DNA from: JBCCFX01 sp039029515
GTDB lineage: Bacteria; Planctomycetota; Phycisphaerae; Phycisphaerales; SM1A02
DNA: 18,909 nucleotides
Direction: 5' to 3'
Assembly: GCA_039029515.1 (NCBI GenBank)
Contig: JBCCFX010000060.1
Location: forward strand, 1-18,909
A program made the position numbers and the translations under genes. Numbering within the stretch: the first letter of the stretch is position 1; every line of letters begins with the position of its first letter. The notes under the pieces were generated by a model. That model worked only from the letters and a program-made list of their open reading frames with translations. It was not told the origin of the DNA and made no database searches. Positions 1-5,886 of this stretch are shown piece by piece.

Positions 1-24
1 AATGAACCTCATGGCATGAACGAC

Positions 25-50
25 GGCGGGGGCACAGCCCCCGCCCTACA
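25..50 (-). repeat. REP-like hairpin, type A
   Basis: On the minus strand this reads GTAG followed by an almost perfect palindrome with arms GGCGGGGGC and GCCCCCGCC around TGT. The GTAG foot plus hairpin is the canonical layout of REP elements recognised by RAYT transposases (family knowledge). The first 50 bases of the window are nearly identical to positions 3511-3560, where this hairpin is the second half of a doublet, so the partner hairpin probably lies just outside the window. Confidence 0.75.
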
Positions 51-58
51 CTTCTCGC

Positions 59-79
59 CCACAGCCCACAGCCCAAAAC
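59..79 (-). repeat. Short 7-bp tandem array next to REP
   Basis: Three units, two of CCACAGC and one degenerate CCAAAAC, lie between the terminator at 75-109 and the GTAG of the REP at 25-50. It is the shortest of the heptad arrays in the window and has the same unit family as 3570-3646 and 11072-11106. Confidence 0.55.
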
Positions 80-109
80 GAACGCGCCCCGGCCGCAAGG
101 GCCGAGGCG
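75..109 (-). terminator. Rho-independent-like terminator of the STN-like gene
   Basis: Read on the minus strand there is a 10-bp stem (right arm 100-109, left arm 85-94, one G-T pair) with a 5-base loop. A weak T-tract (CGTTCGTTTT) follows. It lies about 33 bases after the stop codon of the gene at 143-1147. The T-tract is broken, so efficiency is uncertain. Confidence 0.6.
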
Positions 110-142
110 TTGGTGAAACATGACTTGTATGTTCCGCGTGGG

Positions 143-1147
143 TTATTCGCGGCCGGTGACCGTGCCGTCCGGCGAGTACACCGAACCACCATCGTCGATG
201 TCATCGACAACCACGGATGCGCCGCTGCCGGTCAGGCTGACGTAGCGCTGGCCGAAACCGGCTTGCACGCTTGACAGTCCACGACGACCCGGCGGGATCG
301 GCGCGGGATAGCCATCGATCTGACGATGCACGAAATCAGGGGCGCGAATGATCAGCGTGCCCTGATAGAAGCGAATGGTTGACCAATCGCCACCGAGGTC
401 GGTCCAGCCATCAGGCTCGACGGTTGTGGTGATCAGATCAACGATTTGCTGTGCCTTCTCGGCTTCGGAGACGCGATCGGGTTCGCCTTCGGGATCACCG
501 AACAGTGAACCACCCTGGCCGCCGCCGCCACCGCCACCGCCGCCGCCACCACCGCCGCCGCCGAATCCGCCACCGCCGCCGCCACCGCCACCACCACCGC
601 CCTGATTGGACTGGTTGAGGGCGCTGTCAAGGTCGAGCTCGGGAGCGTTGTCGAAGTGGGGGGCTTCGAAGAGCAGATCCTGAATCGGGTAGTACTTGAT
701 TTCCTGTGCGCCGCGCATCGCGAGTCGGTTCTTGGTGCCGACTTCGATGTAGCCGTTTCGAATCTGCCACGTGTTCTCTTCAAAGTCCGTGGCGAGATCG
801 AGAATGCGTTCGAGCACATTCAGTGCCGGCTCGCCTTCGGCTTCGAGCGTGATGGACATGTCCGGATCCATACCTTCGCCGGATCGGTCATCGTTGTACC
901 GACCGACGACCTGCACACCGATGACGTTCTCGACGTAATCGATCGCATCGCGCAACGGTGTTTCATCAAAGCTGACGCTGATGTCGTTGTAGACGAGCGC
1001 GCCGAGCAGTTCACCTTTGGTCAGCGCTTTCTGGCGCGAACGCTGCTGCTGCACGTGCGCAATTCGATCCGAGAGGTTCTGTGCCAGGCTGTCACCTGCG
1101 GTGATCGCAAGTGAAAGGCCGGCCATGACAATCAACTGCTTCTTCAT
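143..1147 (-). CDS. Exported secretin N0/STN-like domain protein with poly-Gly linker
   Basis: The protein has about 334 residues. I start at ATG 1147 rather than the upstream in-frame ATG (1168). The chosen start gives a clean signal peptide (MKKQLIVMAG..., ending around LAQ at 21-23) and has GGAG ten bases upstream. Residues about 55-140 (VSFDETPLRDAIDYVENVIGV...) resemble the STN/secretin N0 fold found at the front of type II/III secretins and TonB receptors. A glycine run of about 30 residues (about 183-215) follows. A second small domain at about 235-285 contains WSTIRFYQGTLIIRAPDFVH, like planctomycete secretin-associated repeats. The secretin beta-barrel domain is missing, so this is not a complete secretin. 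It is probably periplasmic or envelope-associated, and its partner is unknown. It lies 151 bases downstream of the AMMECR1-like gene and could share its transcript. The function is inferred from fold resemblance only. Confidence 0.75.
   Translation of the reverse strand: MKKQLIVMAGLSLAITAGDSLAQNLSDRIAHVQQQRSRQKALTKGELLGALVYNDISVSFDETPLRDAIDYVENVIGVQVVGRYNDDRSGEGMDPDMSITLEAEGEPALNVLERILDLATDFEENTWQIRNGYIEVGTKNRLAMRGAQEIKYYPIQDLLFEAPHFDNAPELDLDSALNQSNQGGGGGGGGGGGGFGGGGGGGGGGGGGGGQGGSLFGDPEGEPDRVSEAEKAQQIVDLITTTVEPDGWTDLGGDWSTIRFYQGTLIIRAPDFVHRQIDGYPAPIPPGRRGLSSVQAGFGQRYVSLTGSGASVVVDDIDDGGSVYSPDGTVTGRE
518..602. repeat. GCC/ACC trinucleotide tract encoding poly-Gly
   Basis: A nearly uninterrupted run of CCG/CCA triplets on the plus strand encodes about 30 glycines on the minus strand, broken once by Phe and once by Gln. 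Being trinucleotide, length changes would keep the frame and alter only the linker length. The plus-strand reading gives a poly-Pro ORF, which I regard as a shadow. Confidence 0.85.
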
Positions 1148-1298
1148 GCGAGATTCACTCCAACGCATGGGATGTTCACGGGCGTGTCCCGTCCGTCAGA
1201 CGATTCTAGACGGTCCATGTTCCCGCCAGATGACCTGAATTCGGCGTTTCGGTCGCAAAATCGGCGGAAACAATCCCCGAATGCGGTTTTTGGCGCGA

Positions 1299-3071
1299 TT
1301 ACGGACCCAGCGTCTCCACCGCGGTCTCCAGACCGAGTGCCTGTGCTGGCAACGGCATCGCACCATCCCACATCGCCTGGCGCAATCCGCCGACCGCGAT
1401 CGTACTTCCCGGCGAGCTCCACGCCATCTCCGGGCGAAGGCTGAGCTGCTCGAGAAACCGCAGCGTTCGAAGATGTCGGCCGTACATGGCAATCGGATTC
1501 TCGCTGGCGAGGCGCTGATCATGCAGGAGTCGCGCGAGGAATGCAGCCGGTCGTGTGGTTTGCGCCGAAACGCGAATCGCGCCGTCTTCGGCCACGAGGT
1601 CAATCCCGCCATCGAGTTCTGGCGGACCGGGACGATCCGTCGCGCCGACAAGACTGGACGCAAGTCGATCAATGGTGTTCGCCAGCACATCGGCGCCAGG
1701 AATCTCCGAGTTCGTGTAGTGCGCGTAGTCCAATGCGGCCCAACCAAGCCATGGCAGCAGCGTGGGGAGTTGCGGTTCTTCAACGCTGGCCATCGCGGAC
1801 TCGATGAGTCCGCGCACACGATCAGCGTCGAGCGCACTGGGCGATGCCATCAACGTCTGCGACGCTGCATACGCAATCAGCGCCTGGGTGATCGGGGCGA
1901 AGTTCGTCGTCTGCATGTTCGACACGCGGCGCAACGCATCATGACTTGCCGTCCAGCTTGCGCGATCGACTGGCTCATTCAGCCGCGCCCACGCATAGAG
2001 CATGAGGACGCGCAATGCGACGATGTTCGCATCATCGGATTCAGAGGTGAATGATGACTCATCGAGATAGGCCCGAACGACATTGCGTGCAGCCGTCGCG
2101 CGCTCCTGATCCACATATGATGAGCCGGCGTAGCGAGCGAGGGCGATCATGCCCATCAACGTGTTGCGTTCACCTTCAAGCTGCAACGGCGGAAGGGCGG
2201 CGTTCGCACGGACGTCGGCGCGGAAGCCGATCACTTCGAGTTCCTTGTCCGGATCATCGATATCGACGAATCGGTTGATGAGATGCATCGCAATGTCATC
2301 GGCGAGCTCGCGAGCGGTATCGAGCGACGCCCGCTGCATCGGCACGACGGTATCGCCGCGTTGAAGGACAAGCGGAACCGCCGCACCGGTTGGCAAGACG
2401 AGGTGCGATGTTTCGAATCGGTACACGCTCACATCATGTTCGGTGATGAGCGCATCGAGTTCAGCCCGCGGCGGGAGTTTGAGTTCGATCGCGAGTTGTC
2501 GAATCTGTTGTTCGACGCGTTCGGCGGTGCCTTCTGCGAGCATCTCGCAAGGGAATCGCCACACCAGCGTATCGCGCCGGCGCACGGCAATACCGTGACG
2601 ACCGGGATCAAACGCTTCAGCCGCGCGAGCAAAACGTCGGCCGGCGACCGGTTGGAGATTCCCCGCGAGTTCAACTTCGATCGTGAGGTCAGCACCAATG
2701 GTCGAACGAAGCTCTTCCGGCAGCTCGCGCACGTTGCGATCGTTGAGCGTGGCGGCGAGTGCGCGGCCGGCAGCGCGACGCAGCATTCGGTCATCGCCAC
2801 CATCATCCATGCCGAATCCGATGACACGTCCGCGCTTGCGGAGTTGTACACATGTGGCGGTGACGTCCGATAACGCGACGGCGGCGCGATCGCTGTCGAT
2901 CGGTGGTGTTTCGAAATCATGCACCCATCGTGTGACGGTGGAGATCGCCTGGACCGCGGATTCCGCGTCGGACGTCTGCCCCGAAACCGGGCTCACGAGG
3001 GCGAGAAGCGTGATGAGTGCGGCCAACAGTGTGGTGCGCAGACGACACGCGATGTGGTGTTGGGTCAACAT
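1299..3071 (-). CDS. Exported protein with AMMECR1-like region and helical C-terminal half
   Basis: The protein has 590 residues. The start at 3071 has GGAG ten bases upstream. Residues 1-32 form a Sec signal peptide (basic start, then LLAALITLLALVSPVSG). Residues about 70-205 follow the AMMECR1 pattern: a CVQLRKRGRVIGFG strand (family: FVTLKKxGxLRGCIG), a helix with LRRAAGRALAATLNDR, the EVELAG strand, then HGIAVRRRDTLVWRFP, and a helix ending IELKLPP (family: KAGLPP). The family's RGCIG signature is changed to IGFGM, so any AMMECR1 activity is doubtful. Residues about 285-590 are mostly amphipathic helices, possibly a helical-repeat or toroid fold, which I do not recognise. The product is probably periplasmic. 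AMMECR1 proteins are normally cytosolic and their biochemical role is unclear. I am confident this is a gene and only moderately confident of the domain. Confidence 0.8.
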   Translation of the reverse strand: MLTQHHIACRLRTTLLAALITLLALVSPVSGQTSDAESAVQAISTVTRWVHDFETPPIDSDRAAVALSDVTATCVQLRKRGRVIGFGMDDGGDDRMLRRAAGRALAATLNDRNVRELPEELRSTIGADLTIEVELAGNLQPVAGRRFARAAEAFDPGRHGIAVRRRDTLVWRFPCEMLAEGTAERVEQQIRQLAIELKLPPRAELDALITEHDVSVYRFETSHLVLPTGAAVPLVLQRGDTVVPMQRASLDTARELADDIAMHLINRFVDIDDPDKELEVIGFRADVRANAALPPLQLEGERNTLMGMIALARYAGSSYVDQERATAARNVVRAYLDESSFTSESDDANIVALRVLMLYAWARLNEPVDRASWTASHDALRRVSNMQTTNFAPITQALIAYAASQTLMASPSALDADRVRGLIESAMASVEEPQLPTLLPWLGWAALDYAHYTNSEIPGADVLANTIDRLASSLVGATDRPGPPELDGGIDLVAEDGAIRVSAQTTRPAAFLARLLHDQRLASENPIAMYGRHLRTLRFLEQLSLRPEMAWSSPGSTIAVGGLRQAMWDGAMPLPAQALGLETAVETLGP

Positions 3072-3215
3072 CCGTCAAAGTCTCCATCGGGCGTTCCGGT
3101 AAGAAGGCCGCGGAACATGCCAGAACTGCCAGAGAATGTCTTGGCACGGGGCTGGCGCGCCGGTTGAATAGTGTAGGGCAGACATCACCATATCTGTCTT
3201 ACGAGGTTCACCCCC

Positions 3216-3302
3216 ATGCTGATGCAGACTTTGACCGCCGTCACCGACCACCGCAAGCGATTGATGCTTCTGACCATCCTGACGTTTGCCGTGCTCTGCT
3301 AG
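3216..3302 (+). CDS. Possible 28-residue hydrophobic small protein or leader peptide
   Basis: ATG 3216 to TAG 3302 encodes a polar, basic front half (MLMQTLTAVTDHRKR) and a hydrophobic tail (LMLLTILTFAVLC). GAGG sits nine bases before the ATG, a good ribosome binding site. A GTAG-led imperfect hairpin (about 3172-3202) lies upstream, and a 6-bp hairpin follows the stop. The basic-then-hydrophobic layout would suit a tiny membrane peptide or type I toxin-like peptide, but no homologue is recognised and the ORF is short enough to be chance. It is the only plus-strand coding candidate in the window. Confidence 0.35.
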   Translation: MLMQTLTAVTDHRKRLMLLTILTFAVLC

Positions 3303-3429
3303 ACCACGACGCCCGCGTCGTCGGTTCGCCTTCCCTCATGACATCATCGATCGGCCCGCATCGCGCGGATCGGTCGAAACGAGCGTCCATCACACCGTGC
3401 GCCATGTTGCGTGCGGTGTTGTCATTGGG

Positions 3430-3485
3430 AGAAGGGAACAGGGAAGAGGGAAAAGAAGGGACTTGTGACTGGCGACGGGCGACAT
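3430..3485 (+). repeat. 7-bp period array ending at REP
   Basis: Eight units in one register run up to the GTAG at 3486. Purine-rich units (AGAAGGG, AACAGGG, AAGAGGG) grade into GTGACTG, GCGACGG and GCGACAT. The register is unbroken back to 3430. Confidence 0.75.
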
Positions 3486-3560
3486 GTAGGCCGGGTTCTG
3501 CTGAACCCGGCATGAACCTCATGGCATGATCGGCGGCGGGGGCACAGCCCCCGCCCTACA
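3486..3560. repeat. REP doublet (type B, linker, inverted type A)
   Basis: A GTAG-led type B hairpin (3486-3511; arms GCCGGGTTC and GAACCCGGC) and a linker (3512-3534) are followed by an inverted type A hairpin (3535-3559) closing with CTAC. The whole unit is bounded by TGTAGG and CCTACA-like ends, as in BIME/REPIN doublets. Positions 3511-3560 are nearly identical to positions 1-50. Confidence 0.8.
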
Positions 3561-3569
3561 AATCCTCGC

Positions 3570-3646
3570 CATCAGCCATCAGCCATCAGCCAACAGCCAA
3601 CAGCCAACAGCCAACAGCCCACAGCCCACAGCCCAAAGCCCAACGA
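3570..3646 (-). repeat. 7-bp tandem array (CATCAGC/CAACAGC)
   Basis: Eleven consecutive units: three CATCAGC, four CAACAGC, then CCACAGC twice and two decayed units. The array fills the space between the terminator (3646-3669) and the GTAG of the inverted REP (3556-3559). On the minus strand the unit reads GCTGTTG/GCTGATG. Confidence 0.85.
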
Positions 3647-3669
3647 AAAAGGCCGCCCGAAGGCGGCCT
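3646..3669 (-). terminator. Strong intrinsic terminator of the VSNxGSSG repeat gene
   Basis: On the minus strand an 8-bp perfect stem (AGGCCGCC / GGCGGCCT) closes a TTCG tetraloop and is followed by TTTTT. This is a textbook Rho-independent terminator, 80 bases after the stop codon at 3750. Confidence 0.9.
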
Positions 3670-3689
3670 CGTGTGTGTGACTTGAGCGA

Positions 3690-3752
3690 TCAGCTTTCAG
3701 TTCTCAGCTCAGCACCCACAACCCACAACTCTAACTCATCACCCATCACTCA
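3690..3752. repeat. 7-bp period array overlapping a stop codon
   Basis: Nine units in register, starting TCAGCTT, TCAGTTC and drifting to ACAACCC and TCACCCA. The last unit, TCACTCA, contains the TCA that is the stop codon of the minus-strand gene at 3750-5432. Confidence 0.7.
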
Positions 3753-5432
3753 CGGGCACGGACCGAAGTTGTTGATCACTGCGAGCAGGTCATCAATGTT
3801 TACGATGCCGTTGCCGAACGTGCCGTCCGGGTTGAGCGGCGTGTTGTCGCACGGACCGCCGGGATCGCCGAAGCTGTTGATGACGGCGAGCAGATCATCG
3901 ATGTTGACCTGACCGTTGCCACCAGCCGGCGCACAATCCCACGGGCACGGTGCGGGCATCGCCAGCGTGGCGCCGAGCACTTCGATCGTCGGGTTCGTCG
4001 TGCGAATCTTCACAACCTGCGGTTCGTTGCTGGTGCCTTGCGGCGGACCAACACACGAGATGTTTCGAATGAAGATCTGGTCAGCGGTCACGGCAGCGTG
4101 ACCCGCGATCGCGGCACTACCCGACACCTGGTACGTCACGTCGAAGAAGCTGTCGACAGTGAAACCATCGTCGCCGAGGATGTTGCCCAGATCGATGCGC
4201 ACGCCGTCCTTACCGCTCGAACCGATGTTCGACACGATGAGCGTGTCACCATTGGCGCTGGACGGGAAAACGGCTTCGTCCACGAGCGTGCCTTGAAGAT
4301 AAAGTTGCACGTGTGCGCCGCCGCCCGATGACGTTGCATCGCACGGACCGATGTAGCTGATATCGCCGCCGGCACCGGACGTCTCGTCGATGCGATAGGT
4401 GATGTCAAAGAAGCTGTCGCACTGCCAGACGCCGCCCGGGGCGAGTTCCTGCAGGTCGAGCGCGAGTGCACACGGATACAGCGGGTTCGGCTCTTCGAGA
4501 TCGCCGAGGTCGATCGACACGCCATCCTGGCCACTCGAACCGATGTTCGACACGGTCAACTGATCATGGTCAGACTGCAACTGGCTCTGGCCGAGCGAAC
4601 GCCAATATGGTCCGAGGTCGATGTCAAAGAAGGAGTCCGGATTGAACGTCGCCAGCGCTTCGTCGAGGATGAAGACTTCAGGAATGTTGGCACAACGCAC
4701 GGTGACCCGAGCATCGGCAAGCGGCGGCGGAGCGCAGGCCTGAAGCGACACGCGTGCTCGGTTGATCGCGCCGACGGATGGACATCCACCGATGCTGCCA
4801 TTGGGATCAATGGCGTACGCGATATCAAAGAAGCTATCGACGTTGAAATCACCGGGCGGAAGTCCGCCGAGATTCATGCGCACGCCGTCTTGGCCGCTCG
4901 AACCGATGTTGCTGACGATCAGAACTTCGCCCGGCTGCGGGTTCTGAAAGACCTTGCTGTCGACCAGTTGGTCATCTAGAAACGTCTCAACCAGGACTGC
5001 CATCTGGTCGCACGTTCCGGTACTGAGGAGTGCAATGGCATCCGGGCCGGCACCCTGCGGTGCGAAGTCGATCTGGTATGCGATGTCGAAGAAGCTGTCG
5101 ACAGTGAACGTGCCTGGCTGCGGTGATGGCGCGAAGTCGACTTCCATCTGCATTTCATAGGTGCCGCCGGTGGCGATGCTCACGCCGTCCTTGCCGCTCG
5201 AACCAAGGTTTGACACTTTGAGGCGGCCGGCTTCCTGCGTGAGGATCGCCTGACCCATGGGTTCGTGAGGGAGTCCATAGGCGAAGACGAGCGGCGGGGC
5301 ACCGTTGGTGACGCCGTCGTCGTTGCCGCGTGTGGTGTCGTTAAGAGTGTCGCCTACGCCCGCCAGCGCCAACGGCGCGAGGAGGCAGCATGAGGCAATG
5401 CATGACAATCGAGTGGTGTGTCCTGAGTACAT
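3750..5432 (-). CDS. Exported VSNxGSSG/DSFFD repeat protein with C-terminal dockerin-like module
   Basis: I start at ATG 5432, not at the upstream in-frame 5591. The chosen start gives a signal peptide (MYSGHTTRLSCIASCCLLAPLALAG) and has AAAGGG about seven bases upstream. The 560-residue product carries four copies of VSN[IL]GSSG[QK]DGV (near residues 73, 173, 294 and 400). Each is followed by DSFFD (near 112, 199, 339 and 427), with one extra DSFFD near 266. Repeat spacing is 100-121 residues, so I infer four tandem beta-rich domains. Residues 495-560 are the Cys-rich double module (PCPWDCAP...NIDDLLAVIN...FGPCP) shared with the next two genes. It resembles dockerin F-hand halves, but most Ca ligands of DxNxDG are lost. 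It is likely a surface or secreted protein anchored or sorted by this tail. The repeat family is not one I can name. Confidence 0.85.
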   Translation of the reverse strand: MYSGHTTRLSCIASCCLLAPLALAGVGDTLNDTTRGNDDGVTNGAPPLVFAYGLPHEPMGQAILTQEAGRLKVSNLGSSGKDGVSIATGGTYEMQMEVDFAPSPQPGTFTVDSFFDIAYQIDFAPQGAGPDAIALLSTGTCDQMAVLVETFLDDQLVDSKVFQNPQPGEVLIVSNIGSSGQDGVRMNLGGLPPGDFNVDSFFDIAYAIDPNGSIGGCPSVGAINRARVSLQACAPPPLADARVTVRCANIPEVFILDEALATFNPDSFFDIDLGPYWRSLGQSQLQSDHDQLTVSNIGSSGQDGVSIDLGDLEEPNPLYPCALALDLQELAPGGVWQCDSFFDITYRIDETSGAGGDISYIGPCDATSSGGGAHVQLYLQGTLVDEAVFPSSANGDTLIVSNIGSSGKDGVRIDLGNILGDDGFTVDSFFDVTYQVSGSAAIAGHAAVTADQIFIRNISCVGPPQGTSNEPQVVKIRTTNPTIEVLGATLAMPAPCPWDCAPAGGNGQVNIDDLLAVINSFGDPGGPCDNTPLNPDGTFGNGIVNIDDLLAVINNFGPCP

Positions 5433-5446
5433 CGTCGATCCCTTTG

Positions 5447-5459
5447 CTCGCTCAGCGAG
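5447..5459. promoter_or_regulatory. Palindrome just upstream of the ribosome binding site
   Basis: CTCGCT-C-AGCGAG forms a 6-bp perfect inverted repeat immediately 5' of the AAAGGG of the gene starting at 5432. In RNA it would be a short hairpin next to the ribosome site. A regulatory role is only inferred. Confidence 0.25.
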
Positions 5460-5605
5460 TTCAATGAGGTCCGGATGCAGGGACAACGCGACCCCCGGCG
5501 ACGCGCCGCATGGCATTCGCAATCCGTTCCTCTTCGCAGTGAACACGGATATTGATCCGTCGGCCGGTCCATCCAGCATCGCCTGAGCCATGCCGCGCGG
5601 CCACT

Positions 5606-5624
5606 ACTCTTCTGACAGAAGAGT
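5606..5624. promoter_or_regulatory. Perfect 19-base palindrome, possible operator
   Basis: ACTCTTCT-GAC-AGAAGAGT has 8-base perfect arms. It lies about 175 bases upstream of the start at 5432, and no T-tract of terminator type follows on the minus strand. It could be a dimeric repressor site or a hairpin; the partner is unknown. Confidence 0.35.
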
Positions 5625-5650
5625 CCTGTTTCTCTCAGTTGATGTGAAAG

Positions 5651-5720
5651 AAAAGGGAGTCGGGATCGGGGATGTGGAGATAGGGAAGAGAAGCGACTGG
5701 TGACTCGCGACTGGTGACTT
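5651..5720 (+). repeat. 7-bp period array ending at REP
   Basis: Ten units in a single register. Purine-rich units such as AAAAGGG and GATAGGG are followed by four GTGACTN/GCGACTG units. The final unit GTGACTT abuts the GTAG at 5721. Confidence 0.8.
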
Positions 5721-5746
5721 GTAGGCCGGGTTCTGCTGAACCCGGC
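5721..5746 (+). repeat. REP-like hairpin, type B
   Basis: GTAG followed by arms GCCGGGTTC and GAACCCGGC with a loop of about five bases. The first 26 bases are identical to the hairpin at 3486. Confidence 0.8.
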
Positions 5747-5817
5747 ATCTTTGGATGTTCCGCGGCGGGAACACAATCCACATCCTGCAACTGTGGCGTT
5801 GAGCGGACGTCATACGC

Positions 5818-5843
5818 GCCGGGTTCAACAGAACCCGGCCTAC
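5818..5843 (-). repeat. REP-like hairpin, type B, inverted
   Basis: The reverse-oriented copy of the type B hairpin closes with CTAC. It faces the copy at 5721 across a 71-base spacer, so the pair may be a stretched or decayed composite. Confidence 0.8.
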
Positions 5844-5851
5844 AGGGTCAT

Positions 5852-5886
5852 GCTGAAAGCTGACAGCTGAAGACTGAGAGCTGCCC
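5852..5886 (-). repeat. 7-bp tandem array abutting a stop codon
   Basis: Five units: GCTGAAA, GCTGACA, GCTGAAG, ACTGAGA and GCTGCCC. Its last base is the first base of the minus-strand stop codon (CTA, 5886-5888) of the NxxGxxAF gene. On the minus strand it lies 5' of the GTAG of the REP at 5818-5843. Confidence 0.75.

Larger units (their letters stand above)
3072..3749. other. Intergenic region, mostly repeats
   Basis: It holds the leader of the AMMECR1-like gene, a degenerate REP-like hairpin (about 3172-3202), a possible 28-residue plus-strand ORF (3216-3302), two heptad arrays, one REP doublet, a strong minus-strand terminator and a third heptad array that reaches the next stop codon. 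In 3303-3429 I see no gene, only a short ACGACG/CGTCGT hairpin near 3306-3321. Confidence 0.7.
5433..5885. other. Intergenic region: leader, palindrome and repeats
   Basis: The first ~160 bases stay open in frame with the downstream gene but contain no signal peptide and are probably leader. A 13-base palindrome (5447-5459), a 19-base palindrome (5606-5624), a heptad array, two type B REP hairpins and a second heptad array fill the rest. Between the two REPs (5747-5817) a decayed type A-like half may remain around 5761-5790. I see no gene. Confidence 0.7.

Noticed and set aside
375..605. A plus-strand ORF ending in poly-proline
   Set aside because: Antisense reading of the Gly linker; no function or start signal supports it.
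1281..2054. A 257-residue plus-strand ORF
   Set aside because: Antisense to the AMMECR1-like gene, which has a signal peptide, ribosome site and domain. The plus-strand product is Arg/Cys-rich without features.
3570..3646. CRISPR array
   Set aside because: Units are 7 bases with no spacers; it is a simple tandem array.
5433..5591. N-terminal extension of the repeat-protein gene to 5591
   Set aside because: The extension would bury the signal peptide at residues 54-78, while ATG 5432 has its own ribosome site.
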